A stretch of 64,000 nt of DNA from Clostridia bacterium. GTDB lineage: Bacteria; Bacillota; Clostridia; Christensenellales; Aristaeellaceae. Below are positions 32,457 through 40,213 of this stretch, piece by piece. The notes beneath the pieces were generated by a model. The model had not been told where the DNA came from. It did no database searches and saw nothing but the letters and a program-made list of their open reading frames with translations. Location: contig JAFPWH010000033.1 of assembly GCA_017395065.1 (NCBI GenBank), positions 58,435 through 122,434 of the forward strand, given 5' to 3'. Numbering within the stretch: the stretch's first letter is position 1; each line of letters begins with the position of its first letter. A program made the translations under genes and the position numbers.

Positions 32457-33578
32457 TTATCTCTTGAGCAGCGTGGTCTCGCTGTCCTTATCGAAGAAGT
32501 GCAGCCTGCTGGTGTCGAAGGCCACCTTGATATCATCGTTGGTGCGGCTGGTGGACCTGGGGTCTACGCGGGCGATGATGTTGGTGTCCTTGCCGCTGGT
32601 GGACAGGTACAGATAGGTCTCAGAGCCCATGAGCTCGGTAACCTCGACGTGGCACTTGATGACCGCGTCGGGGAACTTGGCGATGCTCTCCTGGCTGTCG
32701 GAAATGTTCTCGGGTCGGATGCCCATGATGACTTCCTTGCCGATGCACTCGTCGGATACGAACTTCTGGAGCTTCTCCTCGGGCACCTTGATCTTGTTGT
32801 CGCCGAACACCGCGTATACGCTGTTGCCTTCCTTCTGGAGAACGACGTTGAAGAAGTTCATCTGAGGAGAGCCGATGAAGCCGGCGACGAAGAGGTTGGT
32901 GGGATAGTCGTACAGGTTCTGGGGAGAATCGCACTGCTGAATGAAGCCGTCTCTCATAACCACGATGCGGGAGCCCATCGTCATGGCCTCGGTCTGGTCG
33001 TGGGTAACGTAGATGAAGGTCGTTTGCAGCTTCTGGTGGAGCTTCGTGATCTCGGTTCTCATCTGAACACGGAGCTTGGCGTCCAGGTTGGAAAGAGGTT
33101 CGTCCATCAGGAAGACCTTCGGCTCACGGACGATGGCGCGTCCCAGAGCAACACGCTGTCTCTGACCACCGGACAGAGCCTTGGGCTTTCTCTGAAGCAG
33201 GTGCTCAATGTCCAGGATGCGGGCGGCTTCCTTAACTCTCTTTTCGATTTCCTGTTTGGGGGTTTTGCGGAGTTTAAGACCGAAGGCCATGTTGTCATAC
33301 ACGGTCATATGCGGATACAGAGCGTAGTTCTGGAAGACCATTGCGATATCGCGATCTTTGGGCGCTACATCGTTGACCAGCTTATCGCCGATATAGAGCT
33401 CGCCGTCCGAAATCTCTTCAAGACCGGCAACCATGCGCAGCGTGGTGGATTTTCCGCAGCCTGAAGGACCGACCAGAACGATGAATTCCTTGTCTTCGAT
33501 GTCCAGGCAGAAATCGCTTACTGCGGTGACGCCGCCCTGGTAGATCTTGTAGATGTTTTTCAAAGATACGCTTGCCAT
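32457..33578 (-). CDS. msmK: Sugar ABC transporter ATP-binding protein (MsmK/UgpC type)
   Basis: 373 residues. ATPase that energises one or more multiple-sugar importers. Walker [11 protein letters not shown]-loop [11 protein letters not shown], signature [15 protein letters not shown], Walker [14 protein letters not shown]-loop THDQTEAMT; the C-terminal 130 residues are the TOBE/OB regulatory domain. No permease or binding protein gene is adjacent, which fits a shared ATPase serving several importers. Monocistronic, ribosome binding site GGAGGATAATTT. Confidence 0.94.
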   Translation of the reverse strand: MASVSLKNIYKIYQGGVTAVSDFCLDIEDKEFIVLVGPSGCGKSTTLRMVAGLEEISDGELYIGDKLVNDVAPKDRDIAMVFQNYALYPHMTVYDNMAFGLKLRKTPKQEIEKRVKEAARILDIEHLLQRKPKALSGGQRQRVALGRAIVREPKVFLMDEPLSNLDAKLRVQMRTEITKLHQKLQTTFIYVTHDQTEAMTMGSRIVVMRDGFIQQCDSPQNLYDYPTNLFVAGFIGSPQMNFFNVVLQKEGNSVYAVFGDNKIKVPEEKLQKFVSDECIGKEVIMGIRPENISDSQESIAKFPDAVIKCHVEVTELMGSETYLYLSTSGKDTNIIARVDPRSTSRTNDDIKVAFDTSRLHFFDKDSETTLLKR

Positions 33579-33627
33579 AAATTATCCTCCTTAATTCTCT
33601 GCTGGCAGTTTCCTGCCTTATGCACAG

Positions 33628-33636
33628 ATTATACCA
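33628..33636 (-). promoter_or_regulatory. Extended -10 promoter of msmK
   Basis: TGGTATAAT on the minus strand; no good -35 hexamer is seen at 16-18 bases. The leader to the start codon is about 45 bases. Confidence 0.55.
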
Positions 33637-33705
33637 CAGACCTTGCAGAAAATGCTATCGTTAAGTTTAACAAAAAGCAGCCGCTGTTTTTGATAATTTA
33701 TTGCA

Positions 33706-34404
33706 TCATTTGCCTTTTTGTCCGTAGTAGGCGTTCGGGCCGTGTTTTCTGAGAAAGTGCTTGTCCTGTACGTGCCGGACAAGCTCGCCCGAATTCGGGT
33801 TTATGGCGTAGGTATACATCGCCATTTTGGCGATCTCCTCGAGCACGACGGCGTGATAAACGCTCTGCGAGCCGTCCTTGCCCCAGGCAAACGGACCGTG
33901 CCCCCTTACGAGTACGGCAGGCGTGTGAACGGGATTTCTGCCCTGAAAAGCCTCTACGATAACTGTCGCGGTCTCCTTCTCGTAGGCACGCTCGGTTTCC
34001 TCGGGCGTCAGCGAACGGGTGACCGGGATGCTGCCGCGCATGTAATCCGCATGTGTCGTCCCCAGACACGGTATTTCCCTGCCTGCCTGTGCCCAGGCCA
34101 CAGCGCAGGTGGAATGGGTGTGCGTTATGCCACCGATTTCCCCGAACGCCCTGTACAGCTCAAAATGTGTAGGCGTGTCGCTTGAGGGATTGAGCGTGCC
34201 GTCGACACGCTCTCCGTTTTCGAGCGAAAGCACGACGATGTCCTCCGGCTTTAGTTTGTCGTAATCCACGCCGCTTGGTTTGATCGCGAACACGCCGTTT
34301 GCACGGTCGCACTCGCTCACGTTACCCCAGGTGTAGAGCACGAGCCCCTTGTGCCAAAGCTCCATATTGGCTTCGTAAACTCTCTTTTTCAGTGCTTCGT
34401 ACAT
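33706..34404 (-). CDS. araD: L-ribulose-5-phosphate 4-epimerase
   Basis: 232 residues, class II aldolase fold. It converts L-ribulose-5-phosphate to D-xylulose-5-phosphate, the end of L-arabinose use. Substrate and zinc residues: YTWGNVSE, KPSGVDY, PSSDTPTHFELYRAF, the zinc motif THTHSTCAVAWAQAG, and VRGHGPFAWG with the third His. No araA/araB in the window. Its start lies four bases after the AAA+ gene stop, so the two share a transcript. Confidence 0.93.
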   Translation of the reverse strand: MYEALKKRVYEANMELWHKGLVLYTWGNVSECDRANGVFAIKPSGVDYDKLKPEDIVVLSLENGERVDGTLNPSSDTPTHFELYRAFGEIGGITHTHSTCAVAWAQAGREIPCLGTTHADYMRGSIPVTRSLTPEETERAYEKETATVIVEAFQGRNPVHTPAVLVRGHGPFAWGKDGSQSVYHAVVLEEIAKMAMYTYAINPNSGELVRHVQDKHFLRKHGPNAYYGQKGK

Positions 34405-34408
34405 CAGC

Positions 34409-35887
34409 TCATTCCTCCGCGCCCTTTTCGGTCTCGCTTTCCTGCTCGACGCCTTCTTCCGTGTTTTCCGCGGTGCCTTCCTCTTTGGGTTCTTCGTCGT
34501 TTTCTTCAGCGGGTTCGTCTTTGTTCTCCGTGCTCGATTTCATTTGCCTGAGCAATTCCATCAGCGCTTCATCGGCGTTCTTTTCTTCTGCCTTCTGCTT
34601 TTCGACGGCAACCTCGCTCGCCTTTGTGACGTCTTCGGCGGTCAGCTGCATGAGCTTCTCTTTGGTGATCTCTTCTTCCTTCACAAGGCGGTTCGCCTGC
34701 GCGATCAGGACCTGCTCAAAGAGATTTCTGACGCCTCTTGCGTTGCCGAAGATGATTGGGTCGATGTTTTGCTTGGTGATGAACGCTTCCACTTCGTCCG
34801 TCGCGTCTTCGTCCAGCACGTATCCGCCCTGGCGGCAGCGCATGTTGAAAATGGCGAGCATCTCTTCCATCGTATAATCGTCGAAATGCAGGAATCGGTT
34901 GAAGCGCGATTCGAGGCCGGGGTTGGAAGAAATGAATTCGTCCATCAGTCCGTCGTAGCCGGCCACGATGACCACGAGGTCATCCCTGTGATCCTCCATG
35001 GCTTTGAGCAGCGTATCCACGGCTTCCTGTCCGAAATCGGTGCCTTCCTTGTGATAGGTCAGCGCGTAGGCTTCGTCTATGAAGAGAACGCCGCCGAGGG
35101 CTTTCTGTACGACCTCCATCGTCTTTCCGGCGGTCTGTCCCACGTAGCCCGCGACCAGGCCGGAACGGTCGACTTCCACGAGCTGGCCCTTGCTGAGTAT
35201 GCCGAGGCATTTATAGATCCTCGCCATGACGCGCGCGATCATCGTTTTTCCGGTGCCGGGGTTTCCGGAAAACACCATGTGGAGGGACATGTCGACCACA
35301 GGCAGCCCGTGCGCCTTTCGCATCTCGTGGACCTTTACCATGTTGACGAGGTTTTCGACCTCCGTCTTGATCTTGTCAAGGCCGATGTATTCGTGCAGTT
35401 CTTTGAGGATGTCCTCCAGCTTTTCGGGCTCTTCCTCCTTCGCTTCTTCCTGCTTGACCGCTTCCTTTGAAGCTTCGCTCTCAGTTTCCGCTTTTCCCGC
35501 GCTTTCGGCGGGCTTTTGTTCGATCTTTTTCTCCGGTTCCGCCGTTTCGCTCTTGCTGCCAGGCACTTTCAGTTCCGGTATTTCGATCAGCGGAAAGCTG
35601 TCCCAGAGCAAATCGCTGGTGACCTTTGCCTGATTGCGGCTGAGCGCCTCCAGCGTTTCAAGCTGTTTTTCAAGCGTCTCGTCGCGATAGTCTCCCGAAA
35701 GCTGCCTTGCGCGCTCGCGCATCTCGGCAATATACGGATCGGGCGCGGGTTTTTTCGTATCGTTTTCCTGCTTGTCTCCCGGCTTGAGTATGCCCCAGAT
35801 GTCGTCGCCGACCCTGCGCAGATTGCGGGTGGTTATCTCCCTGAGCTTCTCCAATGAGCTCTCAAGCAGCCTGTCTTTTTCGTCCAT
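34409..35887 (-). CDS. CbxX/SpoVK-type AAA+ ATPase
   Basis: 492 residues. Helical N-terminal part (1-100), acidic Glu/Lys-rich linker (about 110-158), AAA+ domain (about 165-410) and a very acidic tail (about 450-492). Walker A SGNPGTGKT (208-215), pore-type loop GYVGQT, Walker B VLFIDEAYAL (267-276), arginine finger region SNPGLESRF. The family includes Rubisco activase CbbX and sporulation protein SpoVK; many clostridial members have no known function. It has its own promoter and shares a transcript with araD. Confidence 0.88.
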   Translation of the reverse strand: MDEKDRLLESSLEKLREITTRNLRRVGDDIWGILKPGDKQENDTKKPAPDPYIAEMRERARQLSGDYRDETLEKQLETLEALSRNQAKVTSDLLWDSFPLIEIPELKVPGSKSETAEPEKKIEQKPAESAGKAETESEASKEAVKQEEAKEEEPEKLEDILKELHEYIGLDKIKTEVENLVNMVKVHEMRKAHGLPVVDMSLHMVFSGNPGTGKTMIARVMARIYKCLGILSKGQLVEVDRSGLVAGYVGQTAGKTMEVVQKALGGVLFIDEAYALTYHKEGTDFGQEAVDTLLKAMEDHRDDLVVIVAGYDGLMDEFISSNPGLESRFNRFLHFDDYTMEEMLAIFNMRCRQGGYVLDEDATDEVEAFITKQNIDPIIFGNARGVRNLFEQVLIAQANRLVKEEEITKEKLMQLTAEDVTKASEVAVEKQKAEEKNADEALMELLRQMKSSTENKDEPAEENDEEPKEEGTAENTEEGVEQESETEKGAEE

Positions 35888-35920
35888 GATTGCTCCCCCT
35901 TCGCGGCTCGTTTTTTGTCT

Positions 35921-35948
35921 ATTATAGCAGATTTGCGTGCTTTTTCAA
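35921..35948 (-). promoter_or_regulatory. Promoter of the AAA+-araD operon
   Basis: Minus strand TTGAAA at 35948-35943 (overlapping the stop of the upstream Cys-rich gene), 16-base spacer, perfect TATAAT at 35926-35921. Confidence 0.7.
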
Positions 35949-36139
35949 GCGTTTTCGTCTTTGCCTTTTGACGGAAGCTGTATGCCCGTGATTTCGATCG
36001 CGCGGTACTGCGCGCCCTCGCTGTTTACGCATTTCATGCAGTTGTCGCAAAGCTTGTTCGGATCGAGATCGCAGCGCAGACATTCGCCGCAGTCGGTGCA
36101 CTCGACTTCTTCGTCCAGAACACACATTTTTCTCTGCAT
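35945..36139 (-). CDS. Tiny Cys-rich protein, putative metal binding
   Basis: 64 residues with nine cysteines, most of them in CTDCGECLRCDLDPNKLC followed by DNCMKC: a run of CxxC pairs that would suit zinc or iron-sulfur binding. The rest (YRAIEITGIQLPSKGKDENA) is short and polar. AAAGGGG eight bases before the ATG at 36139; a second ATG four codons in is possible. It is the last gene of the long 54-36 kb run, two bases after the PLP lyase gene. No known name. Confidence 0.75.
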   Translation of the reverse strand: MQRKMCVLDEEVECTDCGECLRCDLDPNKLCDNCMKCVNSEGAQYRAIEITGIQLPSKGKDENA

Positions 36140-36140
36140 C

Positions 36141-37355
36141 TCATACGCCCCTTTTCAGTATTTCCTCGAGAACCATTTTGCCGTGCGCATACGTTATTCC
36201 GCCCTGCATGTAGGCAATGTACGGCTCCCTGATCGGCGCGTCGGCGGAGAGCTCGATCGAGGCGCCGGATACGAACGTGCCCGCCGCCATGATGACCTTG
36301 TCCTGATAGCCCGGCATGTTCCAGGGCTCGGGCACGGCCTGCGAATCGACGGGAGAAAACGCCTGGATCGACTGTATAAAGCTTATCAGCTTTTCGGGCG
36401 AACCGAAGCGTATGGCCTGAATGATGTCATTTCTTGCGTCGCTGCAGCGCGGGTGCACGGGATAGCCCATGTCCTCGAACACCTTCGAAAACAGGCAGCC
36501 GGTCTTCAACGCCTGACAGACGATGTGCGGCGCCATGAACAGCCCCTGATAGAACGGACGGTAGCTGCCCGCGTAGGAACCGACCTCGGCCCCGAGCCCC
36601 GGACAAGTCATTCGATAGGCGACTTTTTCGACGCATTCCTCTTTGCCCGCGATATAGCCGCCGGTCGGCGCGAGCGAGCCGCCAAGATTCTTGATCAGCG
36701 AGCCTGCCATGATGTCTGCCTCGGGTTCGCTTATGTCGGTCAGTTCTCCGTAACAGTTGTCGACCATCACTTTTACGTCCGGATACGCTTTATGGATTTC
36801 GGCGATGGCCCGATTGATCTCGCTCACGCTCAGCGACGCCCGCCAGTCGTAGCCCCTCGACCTTTGGATCAGCACGAGCTTCACGTTTTCGTCTATCGCA
36901 GAAAGGATCGCAGGCAGATCGAGCGCGCCGTCTTTGAGCGACACCTGCTGAAAATCTATGCCGAGATCCTTTAGCGAGCCCGTACCCTCCTTGCCGGTCA
37001 GCCCGATCACGTCGCCCAGCGTATCGTACGGAAGCCCGGCCGCAGAAAGCAGCGTGTCGCCCGGGCGCAGCATGCCGTACAGGCAAAGGCTCAGCGCATG
37101 GGTCCCGCAGGTGATCTGCGGTCTCACCAGCGCCTTTTCCGTGCCCAGCACACGCGCGAAGAGCTCAGAAAGCGTGTCCCTTCCGATGTCGTCGTAGCCA
37201 TAGCCGGTCGTCGGGGCGAAAAAGCGGTAGGACACCTCGTGGGCCTTGAAGGCGTCCAATACCTTTTTCGTGTTGACGTATTCGATCTGTTCAAATCTTT
37301 CAAAGGCGTCCGAACAGGCTTTTTCGGCTTGCCTTATGATTTCTTCCGGTTTCAT
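36141..37355 (-). CDS. ynbB: PLP-dependent lyase of the aluminium-resistance/methionine gamma-lyase-like family (YnbB)
   Basis: 404 residues from the ATG at 37355 that overlaps the miaA stop as ATGA; a longer frame upstream lies within miaA and is rejected. Fold type I PLP enzyme: RPQITCGTHALSLCLYGMLRPGDTLL, MVDNCYGELTD (cofactor Asp), and the PLP lysine in SLIKNLGGSLAPTGGYIAG. True substrate unknown; family annotation is 'cystathionine beta-lyase family, aluminium resistance'. The miaA-ynbB neighbourhood is common in Bacillota. Confidence 0.9.
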   Translation of the reverse strand: MKPEEIIRQAEKACSDAFERFEQIEYVNTKKVLDAFKAHEVSYRFFAPTTGYGYDDIGRDTLSELFARVLGTEKALVRPQITCGTHALSLCLYGMLRPGDTLLSAAGLPYDTLGDVIGLTGKEGTGSLKDLGIDFQQVSLKDGALDLPAILSAIDENVKLVLIQRSRGYDWRASLSVSEINRAIAEIHKAYPDVKVMVDNCYGELTDISEPEADIMAGSLIKNLGGSLAPTGGYIAGKEECVEKVAYRMTCPGLGAEVGSYAGSYRPFYQGLFMAPHIVCQALKTGCLFSKVFEDMGYPVHPRCSDARNDIIQAIRFGSPEKLISFIQSIQAFSPVDSQAVPEPWNMPGYQDKVIMAAGTFVSGASIELSADAPIREPYIAYMQGGITYAHGKMVLEEILKRGV

Positions 37356-38344
37356 TTTCCAAGCTTGTCCTCCAAGGATGTATTTCCGAAGTCTGTTTGA
37401 CTTAAAAATTCCTTCTGTGTGTCTCTTATGGTTTTTGCGATCTGTTCGCTCAATTCGTCGAAGTTCGTGCCGTCGGTCGGAAGCCACATGACGCGCTTGT
37501 CTCGCCTGAACCAGGTCTCCTGCCTTTTGGCGAGGTGCCGCGTATGCGTTTTGATCAGTTCTACGGCATCTTCGAATGAGATTTCCCCGTCCAGCGCCTG
37601 CTTCGTTTCCTTAAAGCCGATGGCCTGCATGGCGGTTTCCTGCACGCTCTCCTCCGCCCTTTCGAGGCGCTCGACTTCCCGGGTCAAACCGGCTTTGAGC
37701 ATCCCTTCGACGCGAAGATTGATCCTTTCGTACAGCTTCTCCCTTTCCCATTTCAGCGCGAAGAGCCTCGCGTCGTAGCTGTCCTCGGTTTCGCGGTCGA
37801 TATCTTCCTGCACCGACCGGGGCTTTCCGGTCTGATAATAGATCTCCAGCGAGCGTATGACCCGCCGAGTGTCGTTGGGAGCGTATTTTTCGGCCGATCG
37901 CGGATCGACCTTTTTCAGCATTTCATAAAGTTTCTGGGCGCCATTTTCTTGCGCAGCCAACGCTTTCAGCCGCGCGCGCATTTCCTCGTCTGCCGCTTCG
38001 GACATACGTATGCCCTTTGTGAGCGCGTCGATGTACAGCCCTGTTCCGCCGCAAAGCAGGGGCGTCTTTCCCCTTTGCCGTATATCCTGAATCGCTCTTT
38101 CGGCGTCTTCCCGGAATTTGGAGGCGTTGTACTTCGTCGTCGGCGGGCAGATGCCTATCAGGTGATGCCTTACGGCCGTAAGCTCTTGCGGGCTCGGCTT
38201 TGCGCTCAGGATGTCCATGCCGGTGTAAAGCTGCATGGAATCGCAGGAGACGATCTCCGCACCGATCTTTTGGGCGACGCGTATGGCCAGATCGGTCTTT
38301 CCGGATGCCGTGGGGCCGCAGATAGCGAACAATACAGGCTTCAT
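37352..38344 (-). CDS. miaA: tRNA dimethylallyltransferase
   Basis: 330 residues. Adds an isopentenyl group to A37 of tRNAs reading UNN codons. P-loop GPTASGKTDLAI, SCDSMQLYTGMDILSAKPS, CGGTGLYIDALTKG, and RRHLAKRQ.TWFRRD-type end (here THTRHLAKRQETWFRRDKR). The start lies one base after the mutL stop. The second enzyme of the same modification, miaB, is in the same run at 43.2 kb. Confidence 0.96.
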   Translation of the reverse strand: MKPVLFAICGPTASGKTDLAIRVAQKIGAEIVSCDSMQLYTGMDILSAKPSPQELTAVRHHLIGICPPTTKYNASKFREDAERAIQDIRQRGKTPLLCGGTGLYIDALTKGIRMSEAADEEMRARLKALAAQENGAQKLYEMLKKVDPRSAEKYAPNDTRRVIRSLEIYYQTGKPRSVQEDIDRETEDSYDARLFALKWEREKLYERINLRVEGMLKAGLTREVERLERAEESVQETAMQAIGFKETKQALDGEISFEDAVELIKTHTRHLAKRQETWFRRDKRVMWLPTDGTNFDELSEQIAKTIRDTQKEFLSQTDFGNTSLEDKLGK

Positions 38345-38345
38345 G

Positions 38346-40211
38346 TCACTGTATGCGCTTGAAAAGCTGCTCGATCATGCGCTTTGTGTAGACCTTCATG
38401 ATCGGGCGGCCGTGCGGACAGGTGGGCGGCGCGTCGGAGGCGAGCATCCTCTCCAGAAGAGACGCGATCTCTTCCCTGCTCAGCTTTTCACCGCCCTTGA
38501 CGGCGTGCTTGCAGGAGGCCTGAATGATCGAAGCGAGCCGCCGTTCCTTCTCGGCCTTTTTGAGCATTGCAAGCTCGTCTATCATCTCTTCAAACAAGAG
38601 GTTCAGGTCGCTGCTGCCGTAAATGAAGGGCACTGCCGTGACCTTGACCGTGTTCTCGCCGAAAGGCTCCAGTTCGTACCCGGCTTCCCTGAGCAGTTCG
38701 CCGCTGTCGGACAGTATCTGCATTTCCCGTGGCGTCAGGTTCAGCATGATCGGGACCAGCAACTCCTGACTGGCAACGCCTTCGCTCAGTGCCTTTGTGT
38801 ACTTTTCGTAATTCAGTCTTTCGTGTGCAGCATGCTGATCGATCAGGATCAGCGATTCACGCATCTCCACGATGATGTACGTGTCAAGATATACACCGAT
38901 CAGTCTGAAGGATACGTCGGTTTTCTTTTCCGGTTCGGGTTCGGGCTCTGGCCGGACGGGCATCGCCTCTTTCGGGACGGACGGCTCGGGCGCGGAATAA
39001 ACGGGCGGCTTCATCGAATCGACAAGGCCTGTAAAGCTGATGCCTGCGCCCGGTTCGTTGACCTGCTGAGCAGCGGCCGGTTTGTTTTCGGTCTGCTCCG
39101 GGATGTAGATGTCCATCTGGCGCAGGTGATCAAAAGAGTCGGCGCTCGTCTGCTTCACGGGTTCTGTGATCACCCGGTGTGCGGGAGCAGCAATTTCGAT
39201 TTGGGTCAAAAGCGATTCCGCCATGCTGTCGCCGGAAAAGGCGCGTGAAAGCAGCGTTCCCGCCGTGAGACGGAAGGCCGCTTCGTCGCGGAAGCGTACC
39301 TCAAGCTTACCCGGGTGCACGTTCACGTCCACGCTCGAAGCGGGCGCCGTCACGAACAGCACACAGCTCGGGTACTTTCCGACGGTCACCCTTCCCCTGC
39401 AGGCTTCCTCGAGCGCCTGAGACAGCGCCCGGCAGTTTATGAGCCTTCCGTTCAGGAAAAAGCTCTGTCTGGAGCGCGTAGGATACGCCTGTTCGCCCAC
39501 GCCCAGAAAGCCGCGTATCGAAAACGCGCCTTCCGATTGGTCTATTTCTTTTAAGCCCTGTACGTATTCGTTTCCGAAGATCGCCATTGCCGCGTGCAGC
39601 ACGTTTCCGTCGCCGTATGTCCTGAAGAGCATTTTTCCGTTGACGGTGAGCCTGAAGGAAATGCCTGGGTTGCCCATTGCGAGCTTTTGAACGAGCTCCG
39701 TTATGAGCGACTGTTCGTACGCAGGCTTCCTCAAAAACGTTCTGCGGACCGGGATGTTGTAAAACAGTTCGCTGACTGTGATCGTCGTACCCTCGGGACA
39801 GCCCGCCGGCAGGATCTGCGTGATGGTGCCGCCCTCGTTTACGAGCTTTACGCCGGTCTCGGCATCCTTGGTTTTGGTGCTCACGCTCACCTTACTGACG
39901 GCGGCGATGGAGGGCAGTGCCTCTCCCCGAAAGCCCATCGTCATTACGTTTGCAAGCTCCGAAGCGTCGCTCAGCTTGCTCGTGGCGTGGTTTTGAAAGG
40001 CGAGCTTGATCTCTTTTGCGTCGATCCCGCAGCCGTTGTCCGTCACGCGCAGGTATTCGATGCCGCCGCCTTTGATTTCCACACTGATCCCGCTTGCGCC
40101 CGCGTCGATCGAGTTCTCGATCAGCTCCTTGGCGACCGATACCGGGCGCTCTATCACTTCGCCCGCGGTGATTTTTTCGATTGTTTCCCTGCTCAGGAGT
40201 TTTATGCTCAT
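38346..40211 (-). CDS. mutL: DNA mismatch repair protein MutL (endonuclease type)
   Basis: 621 residues. GHKL ATPase N-terminus: KITAGEVIERPVSVAKELIENSIDAGA, DNGCGI, FQNHATSKL, GFRGEALPSIAAV. The linker (about 335-430) is Pro/Glu rich. The C-terminal domain has the endonuclease metal motif DQHAAHERLNYEK and the partner motifs CKHAVKGG and CPHGRPI, so it nicks DNA, as in organisms without MutH. Two bases after mutS. Confidence 0.97.
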   Translation of the reverse strand: MSIKLLSRETIEKITAGEVIERPVSVAKELIENSIDAGASGISVEIKGGGIEYLRVTDNGCGIDAKEIKLAFQNHATSKLSDASELANVMTMGFRGEALPSIAAVSKVSVSTKTKDAETGVKLVNEGGTITQILPAGCPEGTTITVSELFYNIPVRRTFLRKPAYEQSLITELVQKLAMGNPGISFRLTVNGKMLFRTYGDGNVLHAAMAIFGNEYVQGLKEIDQSEGAFSIRGFLGVGEQAYPTRSRQSFFLNGRLINCRALSQALEEACRGRVTVGKYPSCVLFVTAPASSVDVNVHPGKLEVRFRDEAAFRLTAGTLLSRAFSGDSMAESLLTQIEIAAPAHRVITEPVKQTSADSFDHLRQMDIYIPEQTENKPAAAQQVNEPGAGISFTGLVDSMKPPVYSAPEPSVPKEAMPVRPEPEPEPEKKTDVSFRLIGVYLDTYIIVEMRESLILIDQHAAHERLNYEKYTKALSEGVASQELLVPIMLNLTPREMQILSDSGELLREAGYELEPFGENTVKVTAVPFIYGSSDLNLLFEEMIDELAMLKKAEKERRLASIIQASCKHAVKGGEKLSREEIASLLERMLASDAPPTCPHGRPIMKVYTKRMIEQLFKRIQ

Positions 40212-40213
40212 GT

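Noticed and set aside
33640..33705. Terminator between araD and msmK
   Set aside because: The only inverted match (AAAAACAGC / GCTGCTTTTT) leaves a two-base loop, too tight to call.
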